From contig JAWZYV010011611.1 of assembly GCA_038373885.1 (NCBI GenBank), positions 1-64,000 on the forward strand: a stretch of DNA of 64,000 nucleotides, given 5' to 3'. Positions 1 to 10,768 of this stretch are shown piece by piece (the first letter of the stretch is position 1; every line of letters begins with the position of its first letter). The DNA comes from Cheiracanthium punctorium (Eukaryota; Arthropoda; Arachnida; Araneae; Cheiracanthiidae). The position numbers were made by a program, and so were the translations under genes. The notes under the pieces were generated by a model, which made no database searches, was not told where the DNA came from, and saw only the letters and a list, made by a program, of their open reading frames with translations.

Positions 1-367
1 CAAAATGTTTATTTAAAGTAAAACTGTTTAAAAATTGTGGCAACAAATCTCCCCATAAAATTAAAAGTGTTGCCAGCAATACATTAATAAGTGAGGTCTT
101 TTCTTACAGTAGTCATAAATACGACTATGGTAGAAAATCGCAGAAACGATAGATAACCGACACACTTCAGGATTGTTCTATTACAAGTGGCATTAAATAC
201 GGCGATATTAATAACGCAGTTCATCTATTTAAATATAGAAAAATCTATTAGGAGAAGGAGCATTTACACTGCCTTACAAAGTAAAAACTATTTAATGATG
301 ATTACCATAATGTATTACGTTTTCTATCATAACAGTAACTTTTAGAATCTCTCTCTTCCTTCCTTGA

Positions 368-404
<37 letters not shown>

Positions 405-876
405 ACTATCCCAGGGGCGTAACTAGTGAAATGTTGACGTTAGAGCTTCAGATTATCATACTTGATCGACTTTTTATTTATTTATTTATTTATTTTAAAC
501 ATAGGATTACGTTCCTCTATCATAACGGTTCTATATAAAGAAGAAAAAGTTTCTTTTCAACGTCGCTTAAGTGATAGTGTAACTTCGGAACACACGTTTC
601 TAGGATTCAGAACACATTCAAACAAGTAATCCGTGTAAAAAAATAAATCGAAAAAATGTCATTGATTTGATTTGACTATTTTACAAGATACTTATAAAAA
701 ACTAAAAGAAAAGCATCTTGGTTTTCCTGCTGGGTGATTTTCGGCAGCATAAGATGATTTAGGCTCTTCAATCTAAGCAATACGCGGAAATACCATCCAC
801 AACAATAATGCAATGATCTTGAGTCCTCATTTTTAATCAAAATATCGTCTGCATCAGAAAACAGAGTTAATTCATT
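1..876. other. AT-rich stretch without a recognisable gene
   Basis: I see no conserved coding frame here. It holds a 33-base poly-A run (371-403) and a (TTTA)n microsatellite (472-496). The string CAGGGGCGTAACTAG just after the poly-A resembles the end of the GGGGCGTAG-type hAT MITEs found later in the window, but no partner end was found. Confidence 0.6.
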
Positions 877-1010
877 GTTTTAGGTAAAAGTAAGGATTAA
901 CTCAAAAAAAAATAATCCTAACTTTAGAGCTTTGCTAAAGATTCCTTGTTTTAGCTAAGAGTAAGGATTTACTACAAAAGAAAAAATCCTAATTTTAGAG
1001 TTTTGCGAAA
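877..1010. repeat. two-copy tandem repeat, about 71-bp period
   Basis: Copies at 877-940 and 948-1010 share the string AGTAAGGATT, an A-rich core, AATCCTAA and TTTAGAG, and differ at a minority of positions. This is seen directly; no function is inferred. Confidence 0.75.
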
Positions 1011-2147
1011 GAATAAAGTGGCCGGTTTGCCTAGTTTAGCCATTTTTAGTAGGTAAATTGTAAAGGCTGTTGAAAAAAAATAAAAAGAGAGGTAAACAAT
1101 GATAAAATATCCTACGATAATAAATCCCAAGGTAGTTGCAACAGAAAAGACTACCTCAACTTTTTTCTTTGGAAGGGGGGGGGTTAAAAATCGAAACCGA
1201 ACATAAAAAAGCGTTTTTTTTCTTAAATTTCGAAATAAATGTTTTAACTTAACTATGATACAAATTAGAGGGGCACGTGCCTCCTTTTCTACGCTATGCT
1301 TATGCAAATAAGGATGGGTCGGTGTTTTGTGCTACCTTTAACCAGAGTTTTTCACGCTTTTAAATAATTAATGTAGCTTTATACATTTTAGTCGAATCAA
1401 AAATACTTCCCCAAATGCCTTGCGTTCTTTTGTATGTCACTCCATGTGTGATTCCTGTGTTTTTTTTTTTCTTTCTTTCTTTTTTCTGTTAAATCAAAAA
1501 GATTGTGATATCCATCCAAAAGCTATGGGCTTCACAGAGAGTGTAATACGAAAAACAGGCGATACAGTTGTGAAACTTGTGTTTTAAATTATTCTGTTTA
1601 TTTTATTATTATACAGTACCGGGAAGAAAACTGGCATTTTAATTTGGGCAGTAATAATATTGACAGTTAAATTGTGCGCACAAAAACCTGTTGAGTGTTT
1701 CATGGAGATGTAAGTGTGTACAATGATGTGTTAATTTCGGGAGCATGGTAGGGTTTTTTTTCTGGCATATACAAGGTCGGTAGTGGTCAAGGAATACCTG
1801 AAAAACCCGAAATAGTCAAATTTTTCTTTAACAACAACAAAAAAAAAAAGTCAGAAAAAATTGCGAATTTTGGCTAAGAACCTGGAAATCTTGCAGTATG
1901 ACCAGGAAAAATATTTGAAATCTCTATATATGAATTAATTTTACATCTGCGGTACGTCTGAAAAAAAATGACTTGAAAAAAGTACGCAATTGTGAAGGGA
2001 ATGGCAATTTTATTTATTTTGGAAATCTGGTTTAGAAAAAGAAAAAAAAAAGATTTAGCCTTAATAAAACAAAATATTACACTATAGCAAAGTTTCTTGG
2101 TTTTTTTTTGTTTTTTTTTTACTTGGCCCTCCAAATATACATATGCA
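1011..2147. other. AT-rich intergenic DNA
   Basis: Low-complexity sequence with many A, T and G homopolymers. A minus-strand frame at 972-1307 would encode a hydrophobic peptide, but nothing in it resembles a known family and it is read mostly through homopolymers, so I do not call it a gene. Confidence 0.5.
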
Positions 2148-2275
2148 TTAGGGTGATTCATAAAATTCAAGTTTTTTTTTTTTTGACTCTCAACCCATAA
2201 TATCATTCTATCTACTAAAATATGAATTGGTTATTAATTTCAGAATTTTTTTATTGATATTTAGGGGTCGCTACC
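2148..2275 (+). repeat. left terminal inverted repeat
   Basis: Pairs with 4921-5058. The outer 17 bases match exactly, the inner block ending in GGGTCGCTACC is conserved, and the middle is diverged and poly-T rich. Confidence 0.85.
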
Positions 2276-2446
2276 AACTCTCAAAGTTTAAAAATTAACT
2301 GCAATAACATCCTTTTGGGTCTACGCGTTTCCTTCTCTTCTCTACTTCCGGCCACCCCTATATCAAGCAAGTACCAATAAATTGAGCACCTCCCACTGCA
2401 GGAGGGGGGGGGGAGAAAAAAGAAAAAAGACATTTTATGCGTATGA

Positions 2447-4782
2447 CATTCCCCAGCTTTAGTTAGCTGGACTGATATTTACAACATAAACAATCCTGCT
2501 TCTTACCCAGAGATAAAATCATTGAAATCCAAAGTGGTTGTGTTCGCTCGTGATGAAATATGGTTAATCGGACACACTTGCTCAGAATTAGTGCAAACAA
2601 GATTACCCTCAGTGCAAGAAGTAATGAGTTTATTTTTTCACTATAAAAATGTAATGAAAAAAGTAAATAGAGAATCAGCGTCATTAACTGCTGGTGGTGT
2701 GATGGCAATATGGGAAAAAGCAAGTATTCCCACCAAGGAAAAGCAACATGTTATCACAAAAATACTCAAATATTTCAAGGAATGGCAGAATTAAAAAAAA
2801 AAAATAAAGAAAATAAGGCAAAGCGTTCAGCAACAATCAAAGAAAAAGAAAACAAGTGGCAATCAAATTTAAATGTTCTGTTTGATATAGCTCACTCTAA
2901 TGCTCTAAATATAATGAATATTGACGAAGATAAGCAATTTCTTTTGAACCAAAGAAAAATGAACCGTCTTGGACGAATCGGTAAGATTGATAAACAGTAT
3001 GCTAGAAAACTTGATAAACAATTAGAAAAAGAAGTTAAGTTGGAAAAAATGAAAGAAAAAGAAAAAGAAGCAATAAATAGACTAACTGAGAAATACGATT
3101 TATTGTCATCTTCAGCTACTTCTTCTACAGAGGACAGGAGTGATAGTGACATGAGTCAAAGTCGTCCTAATTCTCCGAAGCCAGGACCTTCTTCAAGCAA
3201 AGATTTTTCGATACCAAGGAAACGAGGCCGAAAAACAATCCTAGATTCTAATTTAGCAACTAGTCTCGATGTCGCTAAATTGAGCGACCGGAAAGCAACT
3301 GTTGTTTTGACATCTACACTCAAAAGTCTAGGCTGTAATGTATCAGAATACAACGTAAGCTATTCCTCTATACGTTGCCAAAGAATGAATAATAGACTGC
3401 AGCTTGCTGAATCAATAAAATCTGATTTCCAACCCCAAACTACACTAACTGTGCACTGGGATGGAAAAATGCTCGAGGACATAGCAGGGCATGAAGTAGT
3501 AGATCGTCTACCAATCTTGGTATCTGGAAAAGGAGTGGACCAGCTCTTGGCCGTTGCTAAGCTTCCAGATGGCAAAGGAGAAACCATGGCGTCTGCTATT
3601 TTCGAGACAATTTCATCGTGGAACTTACGTGATAAAATAAGATGTATGTGCTTCGACACAACGGCATCTAATACTGGGCGAATAAACGGAGCCTGTATTC
3701 TTTTGGAACAAAAAATGCAAAAAGAATTGATTTGGCTCCCTTGTCGGCATCACATCTTAGAAATCGTACTGGAAGCTGTCGTAGTATCAGCTATTGGACC
3801 ATCCAGCGGTCCTGAAATTATAATTTTCAAAAAATTTAAGAGCCGTTGGACAAAAATAAATCAGGAAGACTTCAAAACTGCAATTTTTGAACCATCTACT
3901 TGGAATTGCGTTCAAACTGCTGCGACCGATATAATTACTTTTGCTCAGAATCAACTACAACAATTTCAGCCTCGTGACGATTACAGGGAGCTCCTTCATT
4001 TAATCATTATCTTTTTAGGAGGGATTCCTGAAAGCGGTATCTCATTCAAAGCCCCTTCTGGAATGCATCGTGCACGTTGGATGGCGAAAGCTGTATATGC
4101 ATTGAAAATGTTTCTATTTAAGCACCAGCTTAAGATCACAATTAAAGAAGCTAAGGCCATTACGGATATCTGCATATTTGTTGTACTTGTCTATGCAAAA
4201 TACTGGTTTACAGCGCCAGTGGCTTATATGGCACCTGAAAATGACCTGAAGATTTTGAAGGACATAGTTGAGTTCGAAAAACATGATACAGTTTTAGCCA
4301 AAGTCGCCGGGAAAAAGATGTTGGGTCATCTTTGGTATCTTTCTGAAGAACTGGTTGCTCTAGCTTTTTTTGATAAGCGAATTTCTAATGAAACAAAACG
4401 CAGAATGATTTTAGCACTGAATAACGAAAGTTCGGAAAACAGTCCTAAAAAGGCATCTTTGAGGTATGATGCAATCAAAAATCAAAATATCGAAGATTTC
4501 GTTACAACAAATACAATGAAATTTTTCAACACGACTGGTATTTCATGCGAGTTCATACAAAAAGATCCTGAGCTGTGGGAAGAAGAAGAAAGCTACAGGT
4601 CAGCTAAAGAAATTGTACAAAACATGAGAGTCGTTAATGATATAGCTGAACGAGGTGTTGCTTTGATGGAAGAATACAACAAATTACATACAAACGATGA
4701 GGAGCAGAAGCAGTACTTGATGTTGTTAGTTAAGAATTATAGACAGAAAAACCCCAACGTCAATAAGTCAAATTTTATATAA
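2447..4782 (+). pseudogene. transposase-like protein, one apparent frameshift
   Basis: An open frame from 2447 to 2794 has no in-frame ATG; CTTCTTACCCAG at about 2499-2510 could be a splice acceptor, so a spliced first exon is possible. It ends in IPTKEKQH...KEWQN, then a stop. The protein resumes one frame over as LKKKNKENK at 2791 and runs to 4782. One lost base near 2791 explains the break, and the ATG at 2710 is probably not the real start. Numbered from 2710: a charged coiled-coil-like segment (about 25-125), a Ser-rich linker, a basic IPRKRGRK stretch, then an RNase-H-like core with HWDGK (D251), CFDTTASNTG (D316), CRHH (C345-H348) and a late AERG (E647). The D/D/C-H/E layout recalls hAT-like transposases. 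That the acidic residues are catalytic is inference. The rest of the frame is undamaged, so the copy is young. Confidence 0.8.
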
Positions 4783-4920
4783 CATTTTTTCTTTCTTTCT
4801 ACTTCGAGGTTTCAACACTGTTATTTAGTATTTTCATTCATAAAACTGTATTCTGATTGTAATAAAATTATTTATTTAAAAATTTATCGTTTTTGCTTCA
4901 TTTCTCATATTTCAAAATTC

Positions 4921-5058
4921 GGTAGCGACCCTTAAATATCAATTAAAAATTTTTAAAAAAATACTGGTATGTGTTCTAGTGGAATAGACCATTTTTAGGG
5001 GTTGAGAGTTAAAAAAAAGGGGAAAATTTTTTTTTGGGGTCTTTATGAATCACCCTAA
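4921..5058 (-). repeat. right terminal inverted repeat
   Basis: Inverted partner of 2148-2275. It begins GGTAGCGACCC and ends ATGAATCACCCTAA. It is about 10 bp longer than the left copy because of A-rich length differences. Confidence 0.85.
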
Positions 5059-5078
5059 TATGCATGTATGTATATATA

Positions 5079-5235
5079 TCCTAACTAATATTATAAATGC
5101 GAGTTTGTTTGTTACGCTTTCAAGCCTAAGCCGCAGAATCGATTATGATAAATTTCCAGGACGCTAACTGTCTTATTCCAAATTTTATCAAAATCCGTCA
5201 AAACGTTTCAGCGTAAAAGAGTAACAAATATATAT
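5079..5235 (+). mobile_element. Helitron-type 5' end fragment
   Basis: It begins A^TCCTAACTAATATTATAAATGCG, almost identical to the start of the Helitron at 51114, and continues through GTTTGTTTGTTACGCTTTCA. The later part, ending in GTAAAAGAGTAACAAATATATAT, resembles common arthropod Helitron-like repeats. No 3' hairpin follows, so it is a fragment. Confidence 0.55.
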
Positions 5236-5785
5236 ATACCAGAGGTTCCCAAACTGTGTCCCGCGAGCTTATGCCAGGGGTGCCGTGGAGATAATCAAGA
5301 AAAGTCTAACATTTGGTGGAGTATAATCAAAAAGTTTTCTCTGAACTGATATTCCACAAAAAAGTTAGCCAAACGGATGACCAGTGGGCGATAACAAAAA
5401 TATTCTAGTCAAGTTCGAGAGAGTTCAGTGTCCAGTCATTTACAAGAACTCTCTGAGATGGGGATTGGACACAATCCTATATCGCTTTCCCAAGAGAATA
5501 CTTTCTTGATAGTTAGCTCCATAAGCACAATAGAAATAATGAAAAATGCATCCAAACTGTTTCATTTTTAACTTCATATTCATACTGATGTAAAGGTAAT
5601 CTGCCGCGAAAGTTTTTAGCCTGAGAAGGGAGCCCCGAAATGTTTTTAATCTTACAAGAGTGCATCGGTGAAAAAATGTTTCGGTACCCTTGATATATAC
5701 AAAGATTGACATTTATAATATTAATAGGATTAAAAAGCATAAGAGAGAAAAGTCCCAATATGTTTCCTAAAGGTCATGAATTTCC
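5236..5785. other. no gene; possible hAT end
   Basis: CAGAGGTTCCCAAACTGTG at about 5241 looks like one end of a hAT-type MITE, but I could not find the opposite end. The rest shows no coding signal. Confidence 0.4.
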
Positions 5786-5960
5786 AAATCCTACCAATAA
5801 TATAAATTTTTACGTTTGTGTGTTTGGATGTTTGTGACTAAATCACACAAAAACGGCTGAACGAAATGAAAATGACAAAATTTGGAATGAAGATAGCTTA
5901 TACCCTGGATTAACATACAGGCAACCTTTCATGCATATAGCATAAATAAATCTTTTACAA
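5786..5960 (+). repeat. Helitron-internal segment, second copy at 51945-52120
   Basis: Both copies run through CACACAAAAACGGCTGAACG (A/T variants) and then CCCTGGATTAACATACAGGC, followed by a tail in ATATAGCATAAATAA. This copy lacks Helitron termini. Confidence 0.65.
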
Positions 5961-6359
5961 AGAATAGGGGCCAAGGCCCCCTAGACTCGCTACGCACGCT
6001 TTTCGTATGAGGCATCCGGCCTCTATTCAATTCCGGCCTCTATTCCGGCCTACAATTTCAACAGACCATAGGCGTAGAGTTATATGGGCCCATGGAGCTC
6101 AAGCCCCTCCAATAAATTATAAGTTGGGGCTGAGCTCCCCCCCCCCAATAACGTACGTTAATTTAAAATAAAAATTGCATTTTACTCTATTTTTACAATT
6201 TAAAGAAAAAGTATTTCACTCAAGTTATACAAAAAAAGCTTTTCTTTTATTCATAGAAATTTTCTTCTGATTTCGTTTTCAATCATCATTTGTGATTCAT
6301 TCTGACAGCACATAACGCAAATCTAAAATAGGAAATTTATCTCTTACTCTAATACCTTT
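5961..6359. other. no gene; degenerate repeat debris
   Basis: Contains CCATAGGCGTAGAG and a C9 run with GAGCTCCCC motifs, like decayed GGGGCGTAG-type MITE ends. No coding frame. Confidence 0.4.
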
Positions 6360-6870
6360 ATTGGAGGGTGTAAATTATAGGTCACCGTTGCACAGCCTGT
6401 GTAGATTTTGGTGTTTGTAGGGTTTATAGATTTTTACAGGACTAGAAAAAATAATTCTTTTCATACGGCCTATGGGCAAAAGTTCTTGAAAGTGCAGTAG
6501 CGTCTAAACGGTGCATATGATTGAGCGCAAGTTTGGTATGTATATTATAGATCACGCTCGCAAGACCTGCATCTATTTCGGTGCGTCCAGCACTGATAAT
6601 GTGTTCACGTAGTTACGAAAGAGAATTTTCATGCAGTGCAACCTATGGACGCAAATCATTTAAAAAGAGCCTAGTGCCTAAATGGTTCTTGTGTATAAAT
6701 TCAAACTGAGTGTAAATCATAAGTCACCGTCACACAGCTTGTTTAGATTTTGGTGTGTGTAGGTCTTATAGTTTTTGTGCAGGGCTCAAAAAGAATCCTT
6801 ATACATTACGGCCTATAGACGCAAATTCTTAAAAGTGCGTAGTTACTTTCAGAAAGTATTTTTCTTAATA
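6360..6870 (+). repeat. about 170-180-bp tandem units, + orientation (array A)
   Basis: About three diverged units. Landmarks in each are GTCACCGT-CACA, TAGATTTTGGTGTGTGTAGG, ACAGGGCTCAAAAAG, ACGGCCTATGGACGCAAATT and GTGC-TAGCGTCTAAA. The same unit recurs at 8081-8134, 11290-11530 and 15640-16530 (+), and at 19380-21960 (-). Confidence 0.8.
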
Positions 6871-7434
6871 CCGTAGTTCTTCCCAAATTATTCGCTAAAA
6901 AGTTCTTTCTTCTAGAAAGCTACATTTAACTTACATGCATAGAGTTTACGTTTAAAAAATGTTTTGGGCCAACCCCACACCTTTCAGAAAAATAAGTGTA
7001 GTTTTGCCCTCTCCCCCACCAAATATAGTTTTGCTCCCCCCACCAAAATTGACAATTCAAACCAAGATCATCTGACGACTTGAATTTAATTCCGCTATTT
7101 GATGTTCAAAATTGATTTTCCCCAATTGAAATACCTTAATAGGTGACTATATGCTGCTCACCAATTCCAGTTTGATAAATGCCTGCTATGGTTGTGGCGT
7201 CAGACGCATACGGTCTATACTAGAGTCCTAGTCTATAGTTTCTGTGATTGTTCATGTACATTTTTGTTTAATAAAATAAATTAACAGTTTTTATTAAAAT
7301 TGCTTTTTTACTTAATTAGATTTATTAATTTTAATCTTCTTAAAAGCTGCATTTAACTTATGCTTAAAAAATGCTTTTGTTGACCCCCCCCCCCCGAAAC
7401 AACAGTCTAGTAACGGCCCTGCGTTAGCGTCCAT
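6871..7434. other. no gene; AT-rich with C runs
   Basis: Contains CTCCCCCACCAAA repeats and a C13 run (7385-7396 area) followed by AGTAACGGCCCTG, like one end of a decayed MITE. No coding signal. Confidence 0.4.
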
Positions 7435-8080
7435 GGGCGCATTCGTAAACGACAAACTTGTTGCTTGAGTTTTCGTAAGAAAACTGGAATGTGTTTGTTC
7501 AGTGCAGTTCAATGCTATCAGTTTCTTTTGCCTTTACGAACAACTTCACTTTATTCAGTTTCGTCGCCAAGGAGATGTGTTTGTGTACAATTTGCGTATG
7601 TTGTTATTTTTATCGAGAAGTTTTAGTACATACTCAACAATTTGTTTTTAGTACAAATCAACAGGATTTAAAAAGAAAGAATGGCCATCATTGAAGTGCA
7701 CTGATCAAAATTTAGAAATTTCAACATAAGCTTGCATTTTTCAAAAACAGCAAAAGAACTTCAAATTTCGCTAATGGATTTATAAGCGGTTCCTCGTGAA
7801 CAAGTACACAAATCCGAATGCATTTTCCAACACAACAACAAAAATACTTTTCATAACAACATTCTTTTCCATAACAACGGACGCCATTTGAAAACATAAA
7901 CAACGTGCAGCAAGACTTATCTTCTCAAATGAATGGACCTGCTTCGTACTCAGTTTATTTCGTTTGAAACTAAACGCACTCAGTTTTGTATACGAACTCT
8001 CTAGTTTTTAAAAGGAATGCACTCAGTTACCTTTATGAATACCTTAGATAGAAACTCGTTTGGCGTTTACGAATGCGGCC
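7435..8080. mobile_element. small DNA element with 17-bp TIRs, probably inserted in array A
   Basis: The left end reads GGGCGCATTCGTAAACGACA; the right end, reverse-complemented, reads GGCCGCATTCGTAAACGCCA. CAGTT/AACTG motifs recur inside. The right flank resumes a tandem-unit sequence (ATGGTGTATTCAGTTCAGCTC), and the left flank GTTAGCGTCCAT also fits the unit. The target duplication is not clear. The short frames inside show no domain. Confidence 0.65.
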
Positions 8081-8134
8081 TATATGGTGTATTCAGTTCA
8101 GCTCAAATTAGGTACGCAAGGTGTACCTCTCTAT
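8081..8134 (+). repeat. array A continuation, cut by hAT element 1
   Basis: ATGGTGTATTCAGTTCAGCTC and AAATTAGGTACGCA match the ATGGTGCATTCGATTGAGCTC...AAATTTGGTATGTA part of the unit. It stops at the 8-bp duplication CTCTCTAT (8127-8134). Confidence 0.65.
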
Positions 8135-9165
8135 TAGAGATGGGGAAAGAATGAACACCCTGTTCTTTTGAACCTGTTCTGAAGAAAGAACGGGAACACC
8201 CTGTTCAGTGATCACGGCAAAAACATGTTCTCAGTTCATTAAGGTCCGACGCTTCAAAATTTTATGGCAGGCAAGCGTGTTGAAAAGAGAAATTTTGGAA
8301 AATGCCTTAAAGGTGAAATTTCTCATTGAAAGGCACGATTAATATTTTTTTGCTAAGAAAAATTTAAATTCTGGGGGGGGCAGACCCCCTCTTCCCCCAC
8401 ATTGGCTACGTATCTGATGGTGGGGACAGAAGTTCATAATTTTAGCTTTATCAAATTCTAATTGTGGAATCTTAGTTATTTTGAGAAATAACGATAACGA
8501 AGATGATTATCTGGGGGGGGGGATAGAACTTTTAACCCAACCTACCATAATTTTAAAGTGGACCCGGGCAAAGAATAAGAAGCTTTCTTATATGTTCAAT
8601 ACGAAATGCACTCACAGGATTACAATTTGTTAATTTTTATTATTCCAGCCAAACTACTCAATTTGAATCAAAGTAAAAAATTTAATAATAAAGAAAATGA
8701 TAGTCTGAAACACAAACAAATCGAAAAAAACTATTTTATCAACGTCAAACAATAATATAAGCATTACACTATCTCCATATAAAACGCGCCTTCGCTTCAT
8801 ACGCTCTTAGTCATCTCTTATTGGCTGAAAAAGAACCTGTTCCGGAGCAGCCTCTCCTATTGGCTGAAAAAGAACACGTTCTTTGATCACGACTCGAGGA
8901 GTTCTCGGAGCAGTGAGCGGGAACACCTAGTTCAGCCAGTTCAGCGTTCTTTTCCTGAGCTGGAGTTCTTTTTCGGAACGGAGAGCTAAGAGCGGGAACG
9001 GGGTAAAAGGCGTTCTCTTGCTGAACAGGTTAAAAGAACTGTTCTTCGGTGAAAGGTGTTCTTTCATTAAATCTGTTCCCTGTTCTTTTGCTTTAATTAA
9101 GTTCTGAGCTAGGGTCAAAGTTGTAGACTTGGAGTCAGAAGCAAGGCCGTACTTAGACGGGGGGG

Positions 9166-9319
9166 CAACGGCGGATTAAAGGGGGGCGGAGGGGGCGACC
9201 GCCCCCCTAGAAAAAATAAATTAATGTAAAAGATCCTATTTTCCTTCCAAAAAATGGATGTATATGTCAATCCTCTTACCGCCTCCCCCCCCCGACAAAA
9301 ATGCATTAATCCGCCACTG
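9166..9319. mobile_element. MITE nested in hAT element 1 (GGCGGATTAA type)
   Basis: The ends read CAACGGCGGATTAA and, inverted, CAGTGGCGGATTAA. It sits within a G run, so the duplication is a G tract of about 6-7 bases. Element 2 has the uninterrupted site at about 12805-12820 (TTAGAAAGGGGG...TCCTATGGG), which serves as the empty allele. Internal G and C runs make the ends foldable. Confidence 0.8.
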
Positions 9320-9434
9320 GGGGGGTCCTATGAGTTCGGACGCCGCTCCCCCGAACTTATTACATTATATGTACATGGTGTATTTATACAGGGACGTAGC
9401 CAGAAAATTTTTTCTGTGTGGGGATGGTGAGGGG

Positions 9435-9592
9435 CATGGGCGCCGGCAGCATAGGGCAAGGGGGGGCAATGCCCCCTCCCTCTGGATTTTTGTATGCAGT
9501 GTTATCCTTTGCTTTTTTGCTCTTTCCAACATGGTAACTATACGTTGAAGTAGTCTTTGCCCCCCCTGGGAAATATTCTGCCGGCGCCCATG
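9435..9592. mobile_element. 158-bp hAT MITE nested in hAT element 1
   Basis: Perfect 15-bp inverted ends CATGGGCGCCGGCAG, flanked by the exact 8-bp duplication GTGAGGGG (9427-9434, 9593-9600). The matching empty site is in element 2 near 12921-12935, reading ATGGTGAGGGGTATGAA without interruption. Confidence 0.9.
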
Positions 9593-10174
9593 GTGAGGGG
9601 TATGAAATGCAGTGATGTATAAATGAACGAAATGTTTGTGCAGTAATAAAAAAAAATTTAATCTTGCTAAATTAGACAGAAATTGGGTGTGGGGGATATA
9701 TCCTGAAAATTTTATCCCGATATACGATGCTCCCCGACTCCGAAATTATTTTCTAGGTATGGCCCTGGTCGGAAGCCATGTAATTTTATATGCCAAAGTC
9801 GTATTCATTTTCTTAAATCGTAGCCGAAGCAATCGACATATTTATACACGCGTATTATTTTTAATCTGGAGCCTGATACTTACAGCTTTTTAAACGGAGT
9901 CTTTAATTTTTAAGCTGGAGCATGTACTTTTTTACCCTTTAAGGCGCAACCATTTCCCAATGCTGAAAAAAGGGCGGCCGTTGCCATCGCTCGACTTAAC
10001 TACTAGCAAGAGGGCGGACGATCGAAACGTTCATCGCGTGCCACAGATCTAGAGACCCTTTTTTTGACGACAGCTGCCATTAAAATATTTTTACAAAAAA
10101 TTACTGTTAACATACTTGATTGAAGAAAGCCAGAATGTTGGTTGCAAAGTTTTTTTTAAACATTTTACAATTGT

Positions 10175-10562
10175 TGTTGTTGTTGTTGCTAATGCCCTCT
10201 GGCAACCCGCGGGGCGGTGCCAGATCCCTCAAATAGGCAGGCGATGGGCGGAAGGGGCTGCTTCCATTTTAATAAGCCCCAGTGGGAGGAACTCCGACTC
10301 AGCTTGGGGTCCCCTAATTTTGAACCAATTCCAGAGGAGGGACCCACCCCCTGAAATCGGCACCCCCAGAGGTATCGTTTAACAATTTGGAGGACATTGA
10401 AGCCACGACGGATTTTACGTGCACCAGCTCCCATTAGGGCACACGGTCCCACAGCAGTCGAGCCGATAGGAAGTTGACCCTCCCAAGCACTGGCCAATCC
10501 GGATGCTGCTTCACTTTTCGTGTTCTTATGGCAACGGAGTTTCGTGCCCAGACCACTGCGGG
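10175..10562 (-). mobile_element. short retroposon (SINE or 5'-truncated LINE) with (CAA)n tail
   Basis: A GC-rich 388-bp block is bracketed by the 12-bp duplication TTTTACAATTGT (10163-10174, 10563-10574). On the minus strand it ends in (CAA)n, seen as TTG repeats at 10171-10188. The paralogous site in element 2 (about 14882-14895) lacks the block. GC content differs sharply from the surroundings. Minus-strand frame 10189-10497 is open for 102 codons but I do not recognise it; it could be the tail of a LINE ORF. Pol III boxes are not clear, so SINE versus truncated LINE is undecided. Confidence 0.8.
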
Positions 10563-10768
10563 TTTTACAATTGTACTAAAGTATAGTACATGTTAAAAAG
10601 ACGTATATTTTCATTTTTAAATTGAATAAAATAGTCATAATAAAGCTACCATAAATCAAAGAACCTGTTCTCAAAAGAACAGGAAAAAGAACTGTTCTTT
10701 AAAAAAGAACGGGAACGGTGAACAACTGTTCTTTGAAAATAACGGTTTTCCCCACCTCTACTCTCTAT

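Larger units (their letters stand above)
2148..5058 (+). mobile_element. DNA transposon with long imperfect TIRs and a 6-bp TSD
   Basis: The element starts TTAGGGTGATTCATAAA and ends with the reverse complement of the same 17 bases. Both flanks carry TATGCA (2142-2147 and 5059-5064), read as a 6-bp target-site duplication. The terminal repeats extend inward for 128-138 bp, with conserved blocks ACTCTCAACCC and GATATTTA-GGGTCGCTACC separated by diverged A/T tracts. Inside lies one transposase-like gene in + orientation. A 6-bp TSD does not match the usual 8 bp of hAT or the TTAA of piggyBac, so I leave the superfamily open. Confidence 0.88.
8135..10760. mobile_element. non-autonomous hAT-type element 1
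   Basis: The ends are TAGAGATGGGGAAAG and, inverted, TAGAGGTGGGGAAAA. A perfect 8-bp duplication CTCTCTAT flanks it (8127-8134, 10761-10768). Eight-bp duplications and TAGAGATGG-type ends are hAT hallmarks. Both ends are dense in GTTCTTTT/AAAAGAAC motifs (8155-9110 and 10660-10740), the kind of subterminal repeats hAT transposases bind. I find no transposase frame. It is a sister of element 2 and carries three later insertions (9166-9319, 9435-9592, 10175-10562). Confidence 0.9.

Noticed and set aside
972..1307. Minus-strand 111-codon hydrophobic frame
   Set aside because: It is read mostly through A/T and G homopolymers, has no family resemblance and no supporting signals.
2148..2153. Telomere-like TTAGGG
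   Set aside because: It is a single copy forming the transposon terminus, mirrored by CCCTAA at the other end.
2710..2790. ATG at 2710 as the true transposase start
   Set aside because: The first 27 codons overlap the upstream frame, which carries the more protein-like IPTKEKQH block; a frameshift explains the arrangement better.
10189..10497. Minus-strand 102-codon frame as a host gene
   Set aside because: It lies entirely inside a retroposon with its own target duplication.
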